DNA from: Pandoraea cepalis
Lineage (GTDB): Bacteria > Pseudomonadota > Gammaproteobacteria > Burkholderiales > Burkholderiaceae
Direction of reading: 5' to 3'
Assembly (NCBI RefSeq): GCF_902459665.1
Contig: NZ_CABPSL010000003.1
Span: forward strand, 186,001 to 250,000
DNA length: 64,000 bases
Below are positions 55,438 to 64,000 of the stretch, one piece after another. Position 1 is the stretch's first letter; every line of letters begins with the position of its first letter. Under the pieces are notes generated by a model. It saw only the letters and a list, made by a program, of their open reading frames with translations, ran no database searches and had not been told where the DNA came from. A program made the position numbers and the translations under genes.

Positions 55438-56433
55438 ATGAAGAAAATCGACATGCACGCCCACTTCTTCCCGCGCATCACGCGGGACGAGGCGGCCCGC
55501 CTTGACCCCGCTACCGCGCCGTGGCTGCGCATCGACGACGGCGGCGAGACCGGCAACATCATGCTCGACGACCGCGCCTTCCGACCGGTCTACCGCGCGC
55601 TGTGGGACCCCGCGCTGCGCGTCGAAGAACTCGACCGTCACGGCATCGACCTGCAAGTGGTCTGTGCCACGCCGATCATGTTCGGCTATCGCTACGACGG
55701 GCACGCAGTCATGGACTGGGTGCAGCGCATGAACGATCTGGCGCTCGAGCACTGTGCCTACGCGCCGTCGCGCCTGAAGGCGATGGCGCAAGTACCGCTG
55801 CAGAACCTCGATCTGGCCTGCGCGGAAGCGTCGCGCGCCAAGGCGAGCGGCCACGTCGGCGTGCAGATCGGCAACCATCTCGGCGACAAGGACCTGGACG
55901 ACGAACAGCTCGTGGCCTTCTTGCGGCACTGCGGCAACGAACACATCCCCGTGCTCGTGCATCCGTGGGACATGATGACCGACGGCCGCATGAAGCGATG
56001 GATGATGCCGTGGCTCGTCGCCATGCCTGCCGAGACGCAGCTCTCGATCCTCTCGCTGATCCTTTCTGGCGCGTTCGAGCGTCTGCCCCGCTCGCTCAAG
56101 CTGTGCTTCGCTCACGGCGGCGGCGCGTTCCCGTATCTGCTGGGCCGTGCCGAGAATGCCTGGCATTGCCGCGACATCGTGCGTGCCGACAGCCCGCATC
56201 CGCCGTCCCATTATCTGGATCGTTTCTACGTGGATAGCGCGGTGTTCGACCCGCGCGCCTTGCGCCTGCTGGTCGACACCCTGGGCTCGGAGCGCATCAT
56301 GCTGGGCTCGGATCATCCGTTCCCGCTCGGCGAGCAGGACATCGGCCGCCTGGTGGCCGAGCAGCCCGATCTGGACGACGTGGCTCGCCACCGCATTCTG
56401 GCCGCGAACGCCCGCGAGTTCTTCGGCCTGTAA
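55438..56433 (+). CDS. nbaD: 2-amino-3-carboxymuconate-6-semialdehyde decarboxylase
   Basis: A 331-aa amidohydrolase-fold decarboxylase. Zinc ligands are visible: DMHAHFFP (HxH, residues 5-7), [21 protein letters not shown] and [12 protein letters not shown]. These blocks are characteristic of ACMSD. It removes CO2 from the NbaC product to give 2-aminomuconate semialdehyde, the substrate of NbaE. It is the last gene of the compact nba run, 37 bp after nbaC; a 209-bp AT-rich gap then separates it from the transporter genes. Confidence 0.95.
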   Translation: MKKIDMHAHFFPRITRDEAARLDPATAPWLRIDDGGETGNIMLDDRAFRPVYRALWDPALRVEELDRHGIDLQVVCATPIMFGYRYDGHAVMDWVQRMNDLALEHCAYAPSRLKAMAQVPLQNLDLACAEASRAKASGHVGVQIGNHLGDKDLDDEQLVAFLRHCGNEHIPVLVHPWDMMTDGRMKRWMMPWLVAMPAETQLSILSLILSGAFERLPRSLKLCFAHGGGAFPYLLGRAENAWHCRDIVRADSPHPPSHYLDRFYVDSAVFDPRALRLLVDTLGSERIMLGSDHPFPLGEQDIGRLVAEQPDLDDVARHRILAANAREFFGL

Positions 56434-56642
56434 CTGGTGCTTTCCCGAGGTGTTTTTGAAATCGCTTGCCTACGTAAAAGGCGTCGTTTACGCTGGGCAC
56501 TTAAATATTTGATGCTTAAACAATTTAGGTAGTCTGACGCGCCTGGCCTGCGATGACCGACGTGAAGAAGCGGTCAAGTCTCCCGGCGCGAGTCCTCTGC
56601 GGAAAGTGTTTGCCTGTTTTGGAACTAAGTTTGGAGACCATG

Positions 56643-57836
56643 ATGACGGGAACGAAGACCACGCAACGCAAAGCCATCGCCGTGCTCGGCGCCCTTGCCG
56701 CCGGCGCGGCGATATTCGCCTCGAGCGGCGCGCACGCCCAGGTGAAAATCGGCTTCATCGGTACGCTCTCCGGCCCGGGCGGCGCGCTCGGCCAGGACCA
56801 GTACGACGCCTTCATGCTCGCCATCGAGCAAAAGGGCGGCAAACTGGGCGGCGTGCCGGTGCAGGTGATCAAGGAAGACGACCAGCTCAAGCCCGACGTC
56901 GGCGTGCAGGCCGCGCAGAAGCTGGTGGAGCGCGACAAGGTATCGCTCATCACCGGCGTGACGTTCTCGAACGTCATGATGGCCATTCACAAGACCGTGA
57001 CGAATGCGGGCGTGGTCATGGTCGGCTCGAATGCCGGGCCGACTCCGATTGCCGGCGCGCAATGCTCGCCGAACTTCTTCTCGACGTCGTGGGATAACGA
57101 CGAACTGCACGAGGCCGGTGGCCAGCTCTCGAGCGACCTGGGCTACAAGAAGATGTACGTGATGGCCCCGAACTATCAGGCCGGACGCGACGCCGTGAAC
57201 GGCTTCAAGCGCGACTACAAGGGCCAGATCGTCGACGAGGTGTACACACAGGTCAACCAGCCCGACTACTCGGCCGAAATCGCCCAGTTGCAGGCCGCCA
57301 AGCCCGACGCCGTCTATGTGTTCTATCCGGGCGGCATGGGCGTGAACTTCGTCAAGCAATACCGTCAGGCCGGGCTGCTCGGCAAGATTCCGCTGATCTC
57401 CGTGTCGACCATCGACGGCTCGACCCTGCCCGCGCTCAAGGAACTGGCGGTCGGCGCCATCACCAGCGCCCCGTACTCGCCCGATCTCGACAACGCGCAG
57501 AACAAGCAGTTCGTGGCGAACTTCCAGAAGAAATACAACCGCGTGCCGTCGATGTATGCCGCGCAGTCCTACGACGCCGCCAACCTGATCGACTCGGCCC
57601 TCACGAAGACCAAGGGCAACGTGGCGGATCGCGAAGCGTTGCGCGCCGCACTCAAGGCGGCCGATTTCTCGTCGGTGCGCGGGCCGTTCAAGTTCGCCAG
57701 CAACCAGTTCCCCGTGGCGCAGTTCTACCGCGTGGATGTCGTGAAGGACGCCAACGGCGCCCGGTTCGCGACCAAGGGGCAGATTCAGATCAAGACGCGC
57801 GCCGATCTGGCCGCGCAGTGCAAGATCAAGTCGTAA
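56643..57836 (+). CDS. Branched-chain amino-acid-type ABC transporter substrate-binding protein
   Basis: A 397-aa periplasmic receptor. The signal peptide ends at SSGAHA-QVKIGFIGT, and the mature protein has the LivJ/LivK-type fold (IGTLSGPGGALGQDQYDAF, then SNAGPTPIAGAQCSPNFFSTSW and PNYQAGRDAVNGF). Many members of this family bind aromatic acids or amides rather than branched-chain amino acids. ATG at 56643 is preferred to the adjacent ATG at 56640 because GGAG is then 6 bp upstream. The associated permeases and ATPases follow after an embedded formamidase-like gene. Confidence 0.92.
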   Translation: MTGTKTTQRKAIAVLGALAAGAAIFASSGAHAQVKIGFIGTLSGPGGALGQDQYDAFMLAIEQKGGKLGGVPVQVIKEDDQLKPDVGVQAAQKLVERDKVSLITGVTFSNVMMAIHKTVTNAGVVMVGSNAGPTPIAGAQCSPNFFSTSWDNDELHEAGGQLSSDLGYKKMYVMAPNYQAGRDAVNGFKRDYKGQIVDEVYTQVNQPDYSAEIAQLQAAKPDAVYVFYPGGMGVNFVKQYRQAGLLGKIPLISVSTIDGSTLPALKELAVGAITSAPYSPDLDNAQNKQFVANFQKKYNRVPSMYAAQSYDAANLIDSALTKTKGNVADREALRAALKAADFSSVRGPFKFASNQFPVAQFYRVDVVKDANGARFATKGQIQIKTRADLAAQCKIKS

Positions 57837-57843
57837 GGCGACG

Positions 57844-57887
57844 GGCGGGCATCGCCGGCGTGCGGTTCGACGCGGACGATGCCCGCC
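57844..57887 (+). terminator. Intra-operon hairpin after the substrate-binding protein gene
   Basis: A perfect 10-bp stem GGCGGGCATC / GATGCCCGCC with a 24-nt loop and no T-run, 7 bp after the stop codon. Such hairpins often cap the abundant binding-protein mRNA while allowing partial read-through to downstream genes. Confidence 0.5.
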
Positions 57888-57995
57888 GTTGCCGACGCGC
57901 CGCACGGCCGTCCCGGGCGGGCGCGATACCACGCGATAGGCCGGCGGCACTGCAGGTGCACGACCCGAGCCGTACCTGAGCACGATCGAGGGTTT

Positions 57996-58868
57996 ATGAA
58001 GCGCTACCGCAATTTCGACGAGGCCGAGCTGGACGTTCAGTACAACGCTCGCGCCACCACGCCCAACGTTCTCGACATCCTGACGCAGTACGCCACCGAG
58101 AGCGCGCACGCCCGCGCGACCACGCCCTGCGTCCTCGATGTCGCCTACGGCGATCACCCCGACGAGACGCTCGACATCTTCCCGTCGCCGGTCCCCGACG
58201 CCCCCGTCTTCTTCTTTGTTCACGGTGGCTACTGGCGCGCGCTCGGCAAGGACGATTCGAGCAACATGGCGCCCGCCTTCACACGCGCCGGCGCGACGGT
58301 CGTCACGATCAACTATTCGCTTGCGCCCGGCGCCTCGCTTGATACCATCGTCGACCAGACGCGCCGTGCATTGGCCTGGGTGTACCGGCACATTGGCGAA
58401 CACCACGGCGACGCCCGCCGCATCCACGTGTGTGGCAGCTCGGCCGGCGGCCACCTCGTGGGCATGCTGCTCGCTCAGGGTTGGCACGCCGATTACGGCG
58501 TGCCCCACGACGTCGTCGCCGGCGCCGCTCCGCTCTCCGGCCTGTTCGATCTCACGCCGATTCCGTTCACGCACATCAACGACTGGATGAAGCTGTCCGC
58601 CGACGACGCGCATCGCAACAGCCCCCACTTCCATCTGCCCGCGCACGGCTGCCCGATCGTGGTGTCCTACGGCGAGAGCGAGACGGCGGAATTCAAGCGC
58701 CAGAGCGAGGACTATCTCGCGGCATGGCGCGCCCGTGGCTTCGCAGGCGATTATGTCCCGATGCCCGGCACCAATCACTTCGATATCGTGCTCACGCTCA
58801 ACGACACCGCCAGTCCGCTCACGCAAGCCATCTTTCGCCTGATGGGGCTACCCCGGGAGGCCACATGA
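57996..58868 (+). CDS. Arylformamidase-like alpha/beta hydrolase (kynurenine formamidase type)
   Basis: A 290-aa alpha/beta hydrolase. The oxyanion motif FFVHGGYWRALGKDD (about residues 72-86) with HGGYW is the hallmark of AFMID-type kynurenine formamidases. The nucleophile lies in CGSSAGGHLVG and the catalytic His in GTNHFDIV. It differs from bacterial KynB, a metal-dependent cyclase-fold enzyme. The gene stop overlaps the LivH-type permease start by ATGA, so it is an integral part of the transporter operon. Expected activity: hydrolysis of N-formylkynurenine or a related N-formyl/acyl aromatic amine. Family is firm; exact substrate is inferred. Confidence 0.85.
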   Translation: MKRYRNFDEAELDVQYNARATTPNVLDILTQYATESAHARATTPCVLDVAYGDHPDETLDIFPSPVPDAPVFFFVHGGYWRALGKDDSSNMAPAFTRAGATVVTINYSLAPGASLDTIVDQTRRALAWVYRHIGEHHGDARRIHVCGSSAGGHLVGMLLAQGWHADYGVPHDVVAGAAPLSGLFDLTPIPFTHINDWMKLSADDAHRNSPHFHLPAHGCPIVVSYGESETAEFKRQSEDYLAAWRARGFAGDYVPMPGTNHFDIVLTLNDTASPLTQAIFRLMGLPREAT

Positions 58869-59785
58869 GTCTGACGCTCTTCGTCATGCAGTGCCTGAAC
58901 GGGCTGCAACTCGGGGTGCTGTTGTTCCTGATGGCGGCCGGGCTCACGCTGGTGTTCGGCATCATGAACTTCGTCAACCTCGCACACGGTTCGCTCTACA
59001 TGATCGGGGCGTTCATCGCCGCCACCGTGTACAACCACACGGGCTCGTTCGCGCTCGCCGCGATCGCCATCGTTCCCGCAATGCTCGTGATCGGCCTGAT
59101 CGTCGAATTCGTCGCACTCAAGACGCTGTACGACCGCGATCACCTGGATCAGGTGCTGGCCACCTTCGGTCTGATCCTGTTCTTCAACGAGCTCGCGCGC
59201 ATGATCTGGGGGCCGTCGCCGTATTACATGGAAGTGCCCGACTGGCTCGCCGGCACGGTGGATCTGTTCGGCCTCGCGTATCCGGCGTATCGCTTCCTGA
59301 TCATCGTGGTGGGGCTGGCCGTGGCGCTGGGCTGCTATCTGCTGATTCACCGCACGCGCATCGGCATGCTGATCCGCGCCGGGTCGACCCATCGCCAGAT
59401 GGTCGGCGCGCTCGGCGTGAACATCGTGCTGCTCAACTCGCTGCTGTTCGGACTGGGCGCGATTCTCGCCGGGATCGCCGGGCTCATGGCCGGCCCCATC
59501 CTGTCGGTGCAGCCGGGCATGGGCGAGCCGATCCTGATCCTGACGATGGTCGTGATCGTGATCGGCGGCATCGGCTCGGTGCGCGGGGCATTTCTCGCGG
59601 CGCTGATCGTCGGCGTGGTCGATACCGTGGGACGCACTGCCCTGCCCACGCTGCTGCGCAGCCTCATGGAGCGCAGCACCGCCGACACCGCCGGGCCCGC
59701 GCTCGCTTCGATGCTCATCTACCTTGTCATGGCCGCCGTGCTTGCCGTGCGTCCGCAAGGTCTCTTCCCGGTCAAACACGGTTGA
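58865..59785 (+). CDS. ABC transporter permease, LivH type
   Basis: A 306-aa inner-membrane permease of the branched-chain amino acid type. Signatures are LMAAGLTLVFGIMNFVNLAHGSLYMIGA at the N-terminus and VVIVIGGIGSVRGAFLAAL plus VRPQGLFP near the end. Its start overlaps the hydrolase stop codon. It pairs with the LivM-type permease 2 bp downstream. Confidence 0.94.
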   Translation: MSLTLFVMQCLNGLQLGVLLFLMAAGLTLVFGIMNFVNLAHGSLYMIGAFIAATVYNHTGSFALAAIAIVPAMLVIGLIVEFVALKTLYDRDHLDQVLATFGLILFFNELARMIWGPSPYYMEVPDWLAGTVDLFGLAYPAYRFLIIVVGLAVALGCYLLIHRTRIGMLIRAGSTHRQMVGALGVNIVLLNSLLFGLGAILAGIAGLMAGPILSVQPGMGEPILILTMVVIVIGGIGSVRGAFLAALIVGVVDTVGRTALPTLLRSLMERSTADTAGPALASMLIYLVMAAVLAVRPQGLFPVKHG

Positions 59786-59787
59786 CG

Positions 59788-60768
59788 ATGGAAATGAAAC
59801 TCAATCTTCGCACCGCCGTGCCGCTGCTGTTGCTCGCCGTGCTGGCGTTGGTGCCCCTCTACGCGACGTTTGCCCAGCAACCGTTCTATCTCACCTTGTT
59901 CGGGCGCATTGTGGTGTTCGCCATCGCGGCCGTCTCGCTCGATCTGATTCTCGGCTACGGCGGCATGGTGAGTTTCGGCCACGCGCTGTATCTCGGGCTG
60001 GGCGCGTATGTCGTCGGCATTCTCAGCTATCACGGCATCGACAACGGCTTCCTGCATCTCGGGGCGACGCTGCTGCTGTGTGCCGTCGTCGGCGCCGTCA
60101 CCGGCTTGCTCTCGCTGCGCACGACCGGCATCGCCTTCATCATGATTACGCTGGCGTTCGCTCAGATGTTCTACTTCCTCGCCGTCGGCCTGAGGCAATA
60201 CGGCGGCGACGACGGCCTGCCAGTCACCGCCGGCAGCCGCTTCGGCAGCATGACGCTCGACGACCCCGCCACGCTGTATTACGTGGCGTTCGCCGTGCTG
60301 TGCCTGTGCGTATGGGCCGGTCGCCGGCTGGTCGATGCGCGCTTCGGCATGGTCATTCGCGGCGCGCGCCAGAACGATCGCCGCATGCGCGCGCTCGGCT
60401 ATCCGACACTGCGTTACAAGCTGGTGGCGTACATCATCAGCGCCATGACCTGCGGCGTGGCGGGCATGCTCTACGCCAACCTCACGCATTTCGTCTCGCC
60501 CGCCTACATGGCGTGGACGGCGTCGGGCGAGTTGATCGTGATGGTCGTCCTCGGTGGGCTGGGATCGTTCTTCGGGCCGGTACTGGGCAGCGCCGCCATG
60601 CTGCTGATCGAGGAATGGCTCAAGGGCATGACGGAGCACTGGATGATTATCTTCGGGCCGCTCATCGTCGTGGCGGTGCTGGTATCGCGACGCGGCCTGT
60701 ATGGCCTGCTCGGCGACCTGCAGGTGCGGCTCGCCCGGCGCGCCCGTACCGTGGAGGGCAAGGCATGA
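59788..60768 (+). CDS. ABC transporter permease, LivM type
   Basis: A 326-aa permease with about ten hydrophobic segments. The LivM block DLILGYGGMVSFGHALYLGLGAY, the FIMITLAFAQMFYFLA segment and GELIVMVVLGGLGSFFGPVLG are present. Its stop codon overlaps the start of the LivG-type ATPase by ATGA, indicating coupled translation. Confidence 0.94.
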   Translation: MEMKLNLRTAVPLLLLAVLALVPLYATFAQQPFYLTLFGRIVVFAIAAVSLDLILGYGGMVSFGHALYLGLGAYVVGILSYHGIDNGFLHLGATLLLCAVVGAVTGLLSLRTTGIAFIMITLAFAQMFYFLAVGLRQYGGDDGLPVTAGSRFGSMTLDDPATLYYVAFAVLCLCVWAGRRLVDARFGMVIRGARQNDRRMRALGYPTLRYKLVAYIISAMTCGVAGMLYANLTHFVSPAYMAWTASGELIVMVVLGGLGSFFGPVLGSAAMLLIEEWLKGMTEHWMIIFGPLIVVAVLVSRRGLYGLLGDLQVRLARRARTVEGKA

Positions 60769-61535
60769 CCCTGCTTCAAGTCGACCAACTGGTCAAACGC
60801 TACGGCGGGCTGATCGCCACCGATCACTTTTGCCTGGATGTCGCGCCGGGGGAGCTGCACGCCATCATCGGCCCGAACGGCGCCGGCAAGAGCACGCTCA
60901 TCGGCCAACTGGCCGGCGAACTGCGCGCCGACGAAGGCAGCATTCATTTCGATGGACACGACATCACGGCCATGCCAATCGAGCAGCGCGCCCGCTCGGG
61001 GCTCGCGCGCTCGTACCAGATCACGTCGGTGTTTCGCGAATTCACCGCGCTGGAGAACGTGCTCGTGGCCGTTCAGGCGATGCAAGGCCATAGCTTCGGC
61101 TTCTGGCGGCCAGCCATTCGCGAAGCGGCGCTCGTCGAACCGGCGCGCGAGATCCTGGCGCGCACCGGACTGGCCGCGCGCATGCACGTGCCCGCCAGCG
61201 CGCTTGCCCACGGCGAACATCGTCAGCTCGAACTGGCCATGGCGCTCGCGGGACGCCCGAAACTGCTGCTGCTCGACGAGCCGATGGCCGGCATGTCGCA
61301 GGCCGAGTCCGAACAGATGACGCATCTGCTCGCCGATCTCAAGGGCGATTACGCCATCGTGCTGGTGGAGCACGACATGGACGCGGTCTTCGCGCTGGCC
61401 GACCGCATCACCGTGCTCGTCTACGGGCGCGCCATCGCTTGCGGCAACGCGGACACGATCCGCAACGACGCGGGCGTGCGCGAAGCCTATCTCGGGGATG
61501 ACACCCGCAACGAAATGCTGGGAGCGACCGCATGA
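60765..61535 (+). CDS. ABC transporter ATP-binding protein, LivG type
   Basis: A 256-aa ATPase with Walker A GPNGAGKST, Q-loop in RSYQITSVFREFTALENV, signature LAHGEHRQLELAMAL, Walker B KLLLLDEPMAGMS and the switch His in VEHDMDAVF. The signature reads LAHGE where most ABC proteins have LSGGE, a variation common in LivG-type subunits. It overlaps both neighbours by 4 bp. Confidence 0.94.
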   Translation: MTLLQVDQLVKRYGGLIATDHFCLDVAPGELHAIIGPNGAGKSTLIGQLAGELRADEGSIHFDGHDITAMPIEQRARSGLARSYQITSVFREFTALENVLVAVQAMQGHSFGFWRPAIREAALVEPAREILARTGLAARMHVPASALAHGEHRQLELAMALAGRPKLLLLDEPMAGMSQAESEQMTHLLADLKGDYAIVLVEHDMDAVFALADRITVLVYGRAIACGNADTIRNDAGVREAYLGDDTRNEMLGATA

Positions 61536-62242
61536 GCCCCTTGTTGTCTTTGTCTGGCGTCGAGTCGTACTACGGCGCGAGTCAGGCGCTGTTCGGCATG
61601 CAACTCGACATCGAGCGGGGGGCGTTCGTCACGCTACTCGGCCGCAACGGCATGGGCAAGTCGACCACGGTCAAGTCGATGACGGGCCTCATGCGCCCTG
61701 CCCGTGGCGAAATCGTGTTCGACGGACAGCCGGTGCACGCCAGCCCGTCGCACCGTATCGCGCGCGCGGGCATGGGACTCGTGCCGGAGGGACGCCAGAT
61801 TTTCCCCACGCTGACAGTGCGCGAGAACCTCGTGGCCACCGCCAGCAATCGTCATGGTGCGCGCTCGCCGTGGACACTGGAGCGCATCTACGCCCTGTTT
61901 CCGCGGCTGCGCGAACGCGAGAAAAACCTCGGCAGCAACCTGTCCGGCGGCGAGCAGCAGATGCTCGCGATCGGCCGCGCGCTGATGACGAATCCGAAAT
62001 TACTCATTCTCGACGAAGCGACGGAGGGGCTGGCACCGCTCATTCGGGGTGAAATCTGGCAGTGCCTGAAGCAACTCAAAGGCAGCGGTCTGTCGATCCT
62101 GTGCATCGACAAGAACCTTGCACCGATGCTCGAACTCGGCGATCGCCACTACATCGTCGACAAAGGCCGTGTAGCTTGGCAAGGCGACTCGCCAAGCCTG
62201 CGTCGCGCGTTGCCGGAATTACAGGCGTATCTGGGCGTTTGA
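61532..62242 (+). CDS. ABC transporter ATP-binding protein, LivF type
   Basis: A 236-aa ATPase with Walker A GRNGMGKSTT, GLVPEGRQIFPTLTV, signature NLSGGEQQMLAIGRAL and Walker B LLILDEATEGLAP. The position expected to hold the switch His after Walker B reads CIDKNLAP, so the usual His appears to be replaced, as in some LivF subunits. It is the last gene of the transporter operon. Confidence 0.93.
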   Translation: MSPLLSLSGVESYYGASQALFGMQLDIERGAFVTLLGRNGMGKSTTVKSMTGLMRPARGEIVFDGQPVHASPSHRIARAGMGLVPEGRQIFPTLTVRENLVATASNRHGARSPWTLERIYALFPRLREREKNLGSNLSGGEQQMLAIGRALMTNPKLLILDEATEGLAPLIRGEIWQCLKQLKGSGLSILCIDKNLAPMLELGDRHYIVDKGRVAWQGDSPSLRRALPELQAYLGV

Positions 62243-62454
62243 GGCACGCGCCACGCTGCGTACCGCACCGTTTTGCGTACACTCTACGGCACCTCGTTTC
62301 GGCGGGGTGCTTGGTCCTCGATGGGTGTCATACGCGAAAATCCGGAGTGTTTTGTGAAAGCACCCAGTAGAACTCTGTGGTGCAATCGGTTCCGCTTGAT
62401 TGACTTCGCAAGCGTGCTTATCCCTTCACTTAACACCGACACCCGGGTAGGACT

Positions 62455-62814
62455 ATGGCTTACTCCAATACGCCTTCGAATCCCTTCCGCTGGCTGCTCT
62501 CTCAGGACACCGGTGCGCCACCGCCTGCCGAACCGGCGCACGTCAAGAACGGCCTTCCTGCGGATCTTCCGCTCAATATCAAGGAGCTGCCGCGCACACC
62601 GCTTCCGAAACTTGAAGTTTTTCCCGACGAATTGCTCGCCCTGCGCAAGCATCTCGGCATGTCGCGTAACGTCTTCGCGCACTACTTGCGTACGAATCCG
62701 CGCACGCTGGAGAACTGGGAGCAGGGTCGCGCGCGCCCCAATGCCCAGGCCGCCTGCCTCATTCGGCTCGTGCAACAGAACCCCGGGCTAGTCTCGTCGC
62801 TCGCACGTCTCTGA
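62455..62814 (+). CDS. Solitary XRE-type HTH protein (antitoxin-like)
   Basis: A 119-aa protein with a C-terminal Cro/CI-type HTH: ELLALRKHLGMSRNVFAHYLRTNPRTLENWEQGRARPN, about residues 60-97. The NPRTLENWEQGR helix and its position after an N-terminal Pro-rich region resemble HigA/MqsA/NadS-type antitoxins. No toxin-like gene (RelE, HigB or MqsR type) was found in the 212 bp before or the 210 bp after it. An AGGA ribosome binding site lies upstream. It may be an orphan regulator; a role as antitoxin is unsupported. Confidence 0.8.
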   Translation: MAYSNTPSNPFRWLLSQDTGAPPPAEPAHVKNGLPADLPLNIKELPRTPLPKLEVFPDELLALRKHLGMSRNVFAHYLRTNPRTLENWEQGRARPNAQAACLIRLVQQNPGLVSSLARL

Positions 62815-62961
62815 CCCGCATTCGCACGATCGTCATCGCATCCGTGGTGGCTTCGCTGCAGGGTTTCGCAAGTGTCGCGATTGCATTCACGCCATTCGCC
62901 GCGTCGGCAGTTCGCGTTACGGTTGGGGCGCGTGGGCAGGTTCATGCGCCGGCCCATCGCA

Positions 62962-62997
62962 AAGGGCGGCACGCCGATGCACCGGCATGCCGCCCTT
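62962..62997. terminator. Terminator-like hairpin between convergent genes
   Basis: AAGGGCGGCA / TGCCGCCCTT (10 bp, perfect) closes a 16-nt loop that can itself pair partly (CGCCGATG/CACCGG). It lies between the HTH gene and the convergent LysR gene. T-runs are short on both sides. Confidence 0.55.
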
Positions 62998-63024
62998 CGT
63001 TTGGGCGACATCGGCAGGAAGGCG

Positions 63025-63981
63025 CTACGGCCTGAGGCCGCACGCTTCGCGAAGGCAGGCGACGAAACGCTCACAAGCCGGGCTCGGCGGCCTGTCGGCA
63101 CGCAGCGAATACCCCACATCGCCGAAGCTGCCGGGCATGGTGTCGGCCAGCACCCGCAGCAATCCCGATTCCACGAACGGCGTGGCCGCCACACGCGGCA
63201 TCAGCGCCACTCGCGGGGTCTCCAGCATCAAGCCGATGTTGGTCAGCACCGAGAGCGACTCGACGACGTCCTCGGGCAACGCCAGCCCCGCATCGTGGAA
63301 GAGCCGCTCGGCAGCGAGCCGCGACGGCGATTCCGGCACCGGCAGAATCCACGCCCCTTCACGCAACTGCGCAAGCGGCACGCGCGCCGGCCCCTGTGGC
63401 CAGTGACGCGCCCCACCGACCACGCTGAGCGATTCGTTGAAGAGCACTTCGTGCGTCAGGGCGAAGGCGTTGGCGACAGGCAATGCCCGCTCGGGCAGAC
63501 GGCCCACGACAATATCCAGGTCGCCGCTGGCCAGCGCGGGGAAGAGTTGCGCGGTCGTCGCTTCACGCACTGTGACCAGTACGCCCGGGGTCCGCGACTT
63601 GAGCATCGCAATCGTGCGCGGGAGAAGATCCGCGGCGGCCGAGATGAGCGTACCGACGATGACGTGTCCACTGGTACCTGCGCTGAACGCATTCACTTCG
63701 TCCGTAAGGTAGCGCAGCTCCGCCATCAGCGATTTCACGCGATGCCCGAGCAGTTCGCCCAGTTCCGTAGGCTGCATGCCGCGATTACTGCGTACGAAGA
63801 GCGGTCCTTCGAAACACGATTCCAGCTCGTGCACGATCTTGCTCACGGCCGGTTGTGTGAGACCGGTTTCGTTGGCGGCGCGCACGAGCGAGCCCGTCTC
63901 GAGCACGCGATCGAACACCTGAAGCTGGTGGAACTTGAGCTTTCGTCCGAGATTGAGGGAGGTCCAGGGCAGCGAGCGCAT
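63025..63981 (-). CDS. LysR-family transcriptional regulator (PcaQ/GbpR-like)
   Basis: A 318-aa LysR-type regulator. The HTH contains GSLVRAANETGLTQPAVSKIVHELESCFEG (about residues 30-59), followed by SGHVIVGTLISAAADLLP at the start of the effector domain and GDLDIVVGRLPE in its first lobe, a pattern seen in PcaQ- and GbpR-like proteins. The frame remains open beyond the proposed ATG to the window edge at 64000, so the true start may lie outside and the protein could be slightly longer. Its target is unknown. Confidence 0.85.
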   Translation of the reverse strand: MRSLPWTSLNLGRKLKFHQLQVFDRVLETGSLVRAANETGLTQPAVSKIVHELESCFEGPLFVRSNRGMQPTELGELLGHRVKSLMAELRYLTDEVNAFSAGTSGHVIVGTLISAAADLLPRTIAMLKSRTPGVLVTVREATTAQLFPALASGDLDIVVGRLPERALPVANAFALTHEVLFNESLSVVGGARHWPQGPARVPLAQLREGAWILPVPESPSRLAAERLFHDAGLALPEDVVESLSVLTNIGLMLETPRVALMPRVAATPFVESGLLRVLADTMPGSFGDVGYSLRADRPPSPACERFVACLREACGLRP

Positions 63982-64000
63982 CGGCGTGCCGTTCAGGCCG

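Noticed and set aside
56625-58826. 733-codon open frame antisense to the binding protein and hydrolase genes
   Set aside because: Shadow frame; it crosses the gap between two well-supported genes and has low-complexity composition.

Overview
The window looks like a chromosomal segment of a high-G+C betaproteobacterium of the family Burkholderiaceae; Pandoraea or a close relative is my best guess. The grounds are the overall G+C richness, the kinds of genes and regulators, betaproteobacterial features such as the long aspartate carbamoyltransferase and the nba-type 3-hydroxyanthranilate genes, and the lack of phage or plasmid hallmarks. The genus is inferred and not proven. No rRNA, CRISPR array, insertion sequence or prophage was seen. 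The only tRNA is tRNA-Thr(CGT).

Layout. 0-5 kb: copper homeostasis, with a copA ATPase, a copZ chaperone and a cueR regulator; copA and copZ each have a MerR-type promoter with a 19-bp spacer. 5-9 kb: an FMN riboswitch and ribB, a PaaI-type thioesterase, and a CPA2 antiporter with no RCK domain. 9-13 kb: a DUF2848 / GntR / amidase module, then dsbB. 13-23 kb: a purine-catabolism block in which a divergent LysR regulator is followed by xdhA-xdhB-xdhC, an adenine/adenosine deaminase, an NCS2 purine permease and guanine deaminase; adenine and guanine would converge on xanthine and urate. 23-25 kb: a yybP-ykoY (Mn2+) riboswitch controlling a UPF0016/GDT1 manganese exporter, and a DUF4136 lipoprotein. 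25-28 kb: pepN.

28-30.3 kb: a visibly AT-richer two-gene operon, a HemN-like radical SAM enzyme translationally coupled to a LysE-family exporter. It looks acquired and its product is unknown; I consider it the best candidate for an undescribed system here. 30-34 kb: divergent metE and metR, then a methyltransferase. 34-40 kb: an MFS carrier, a LysR regulator, pyrB carrying an N-terminal HTH-like domain, fbp and tRNA-Thr. 40-44 kb: a DUF1415 protein and two tandem paralogous ankyrin-like proteins with no recognised function. 44-46 kb: flavohemoglobin hmp behind two NsrR-type operators.

46-52 kb: an ABC importer (solute-binding protein, two permeases, ATPase) ending in a metallophosphodiesterase and headed by a LacI regulator with two abutting palindromic operators. 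52-62 kb: 3-hydroxyanthranilate catabolism (nbaE-F-C-D) followed by a branched-chain-amino-acid-type ABC transporter. A kynurenine-formamidase-like hydrolase sits inside that transporter operon, which suggests uptake and catabolism of a tryptophan-derived aromatic. 62-64 kb: a solitary HTH protein and a LysR regulator that runs close to the window edge.
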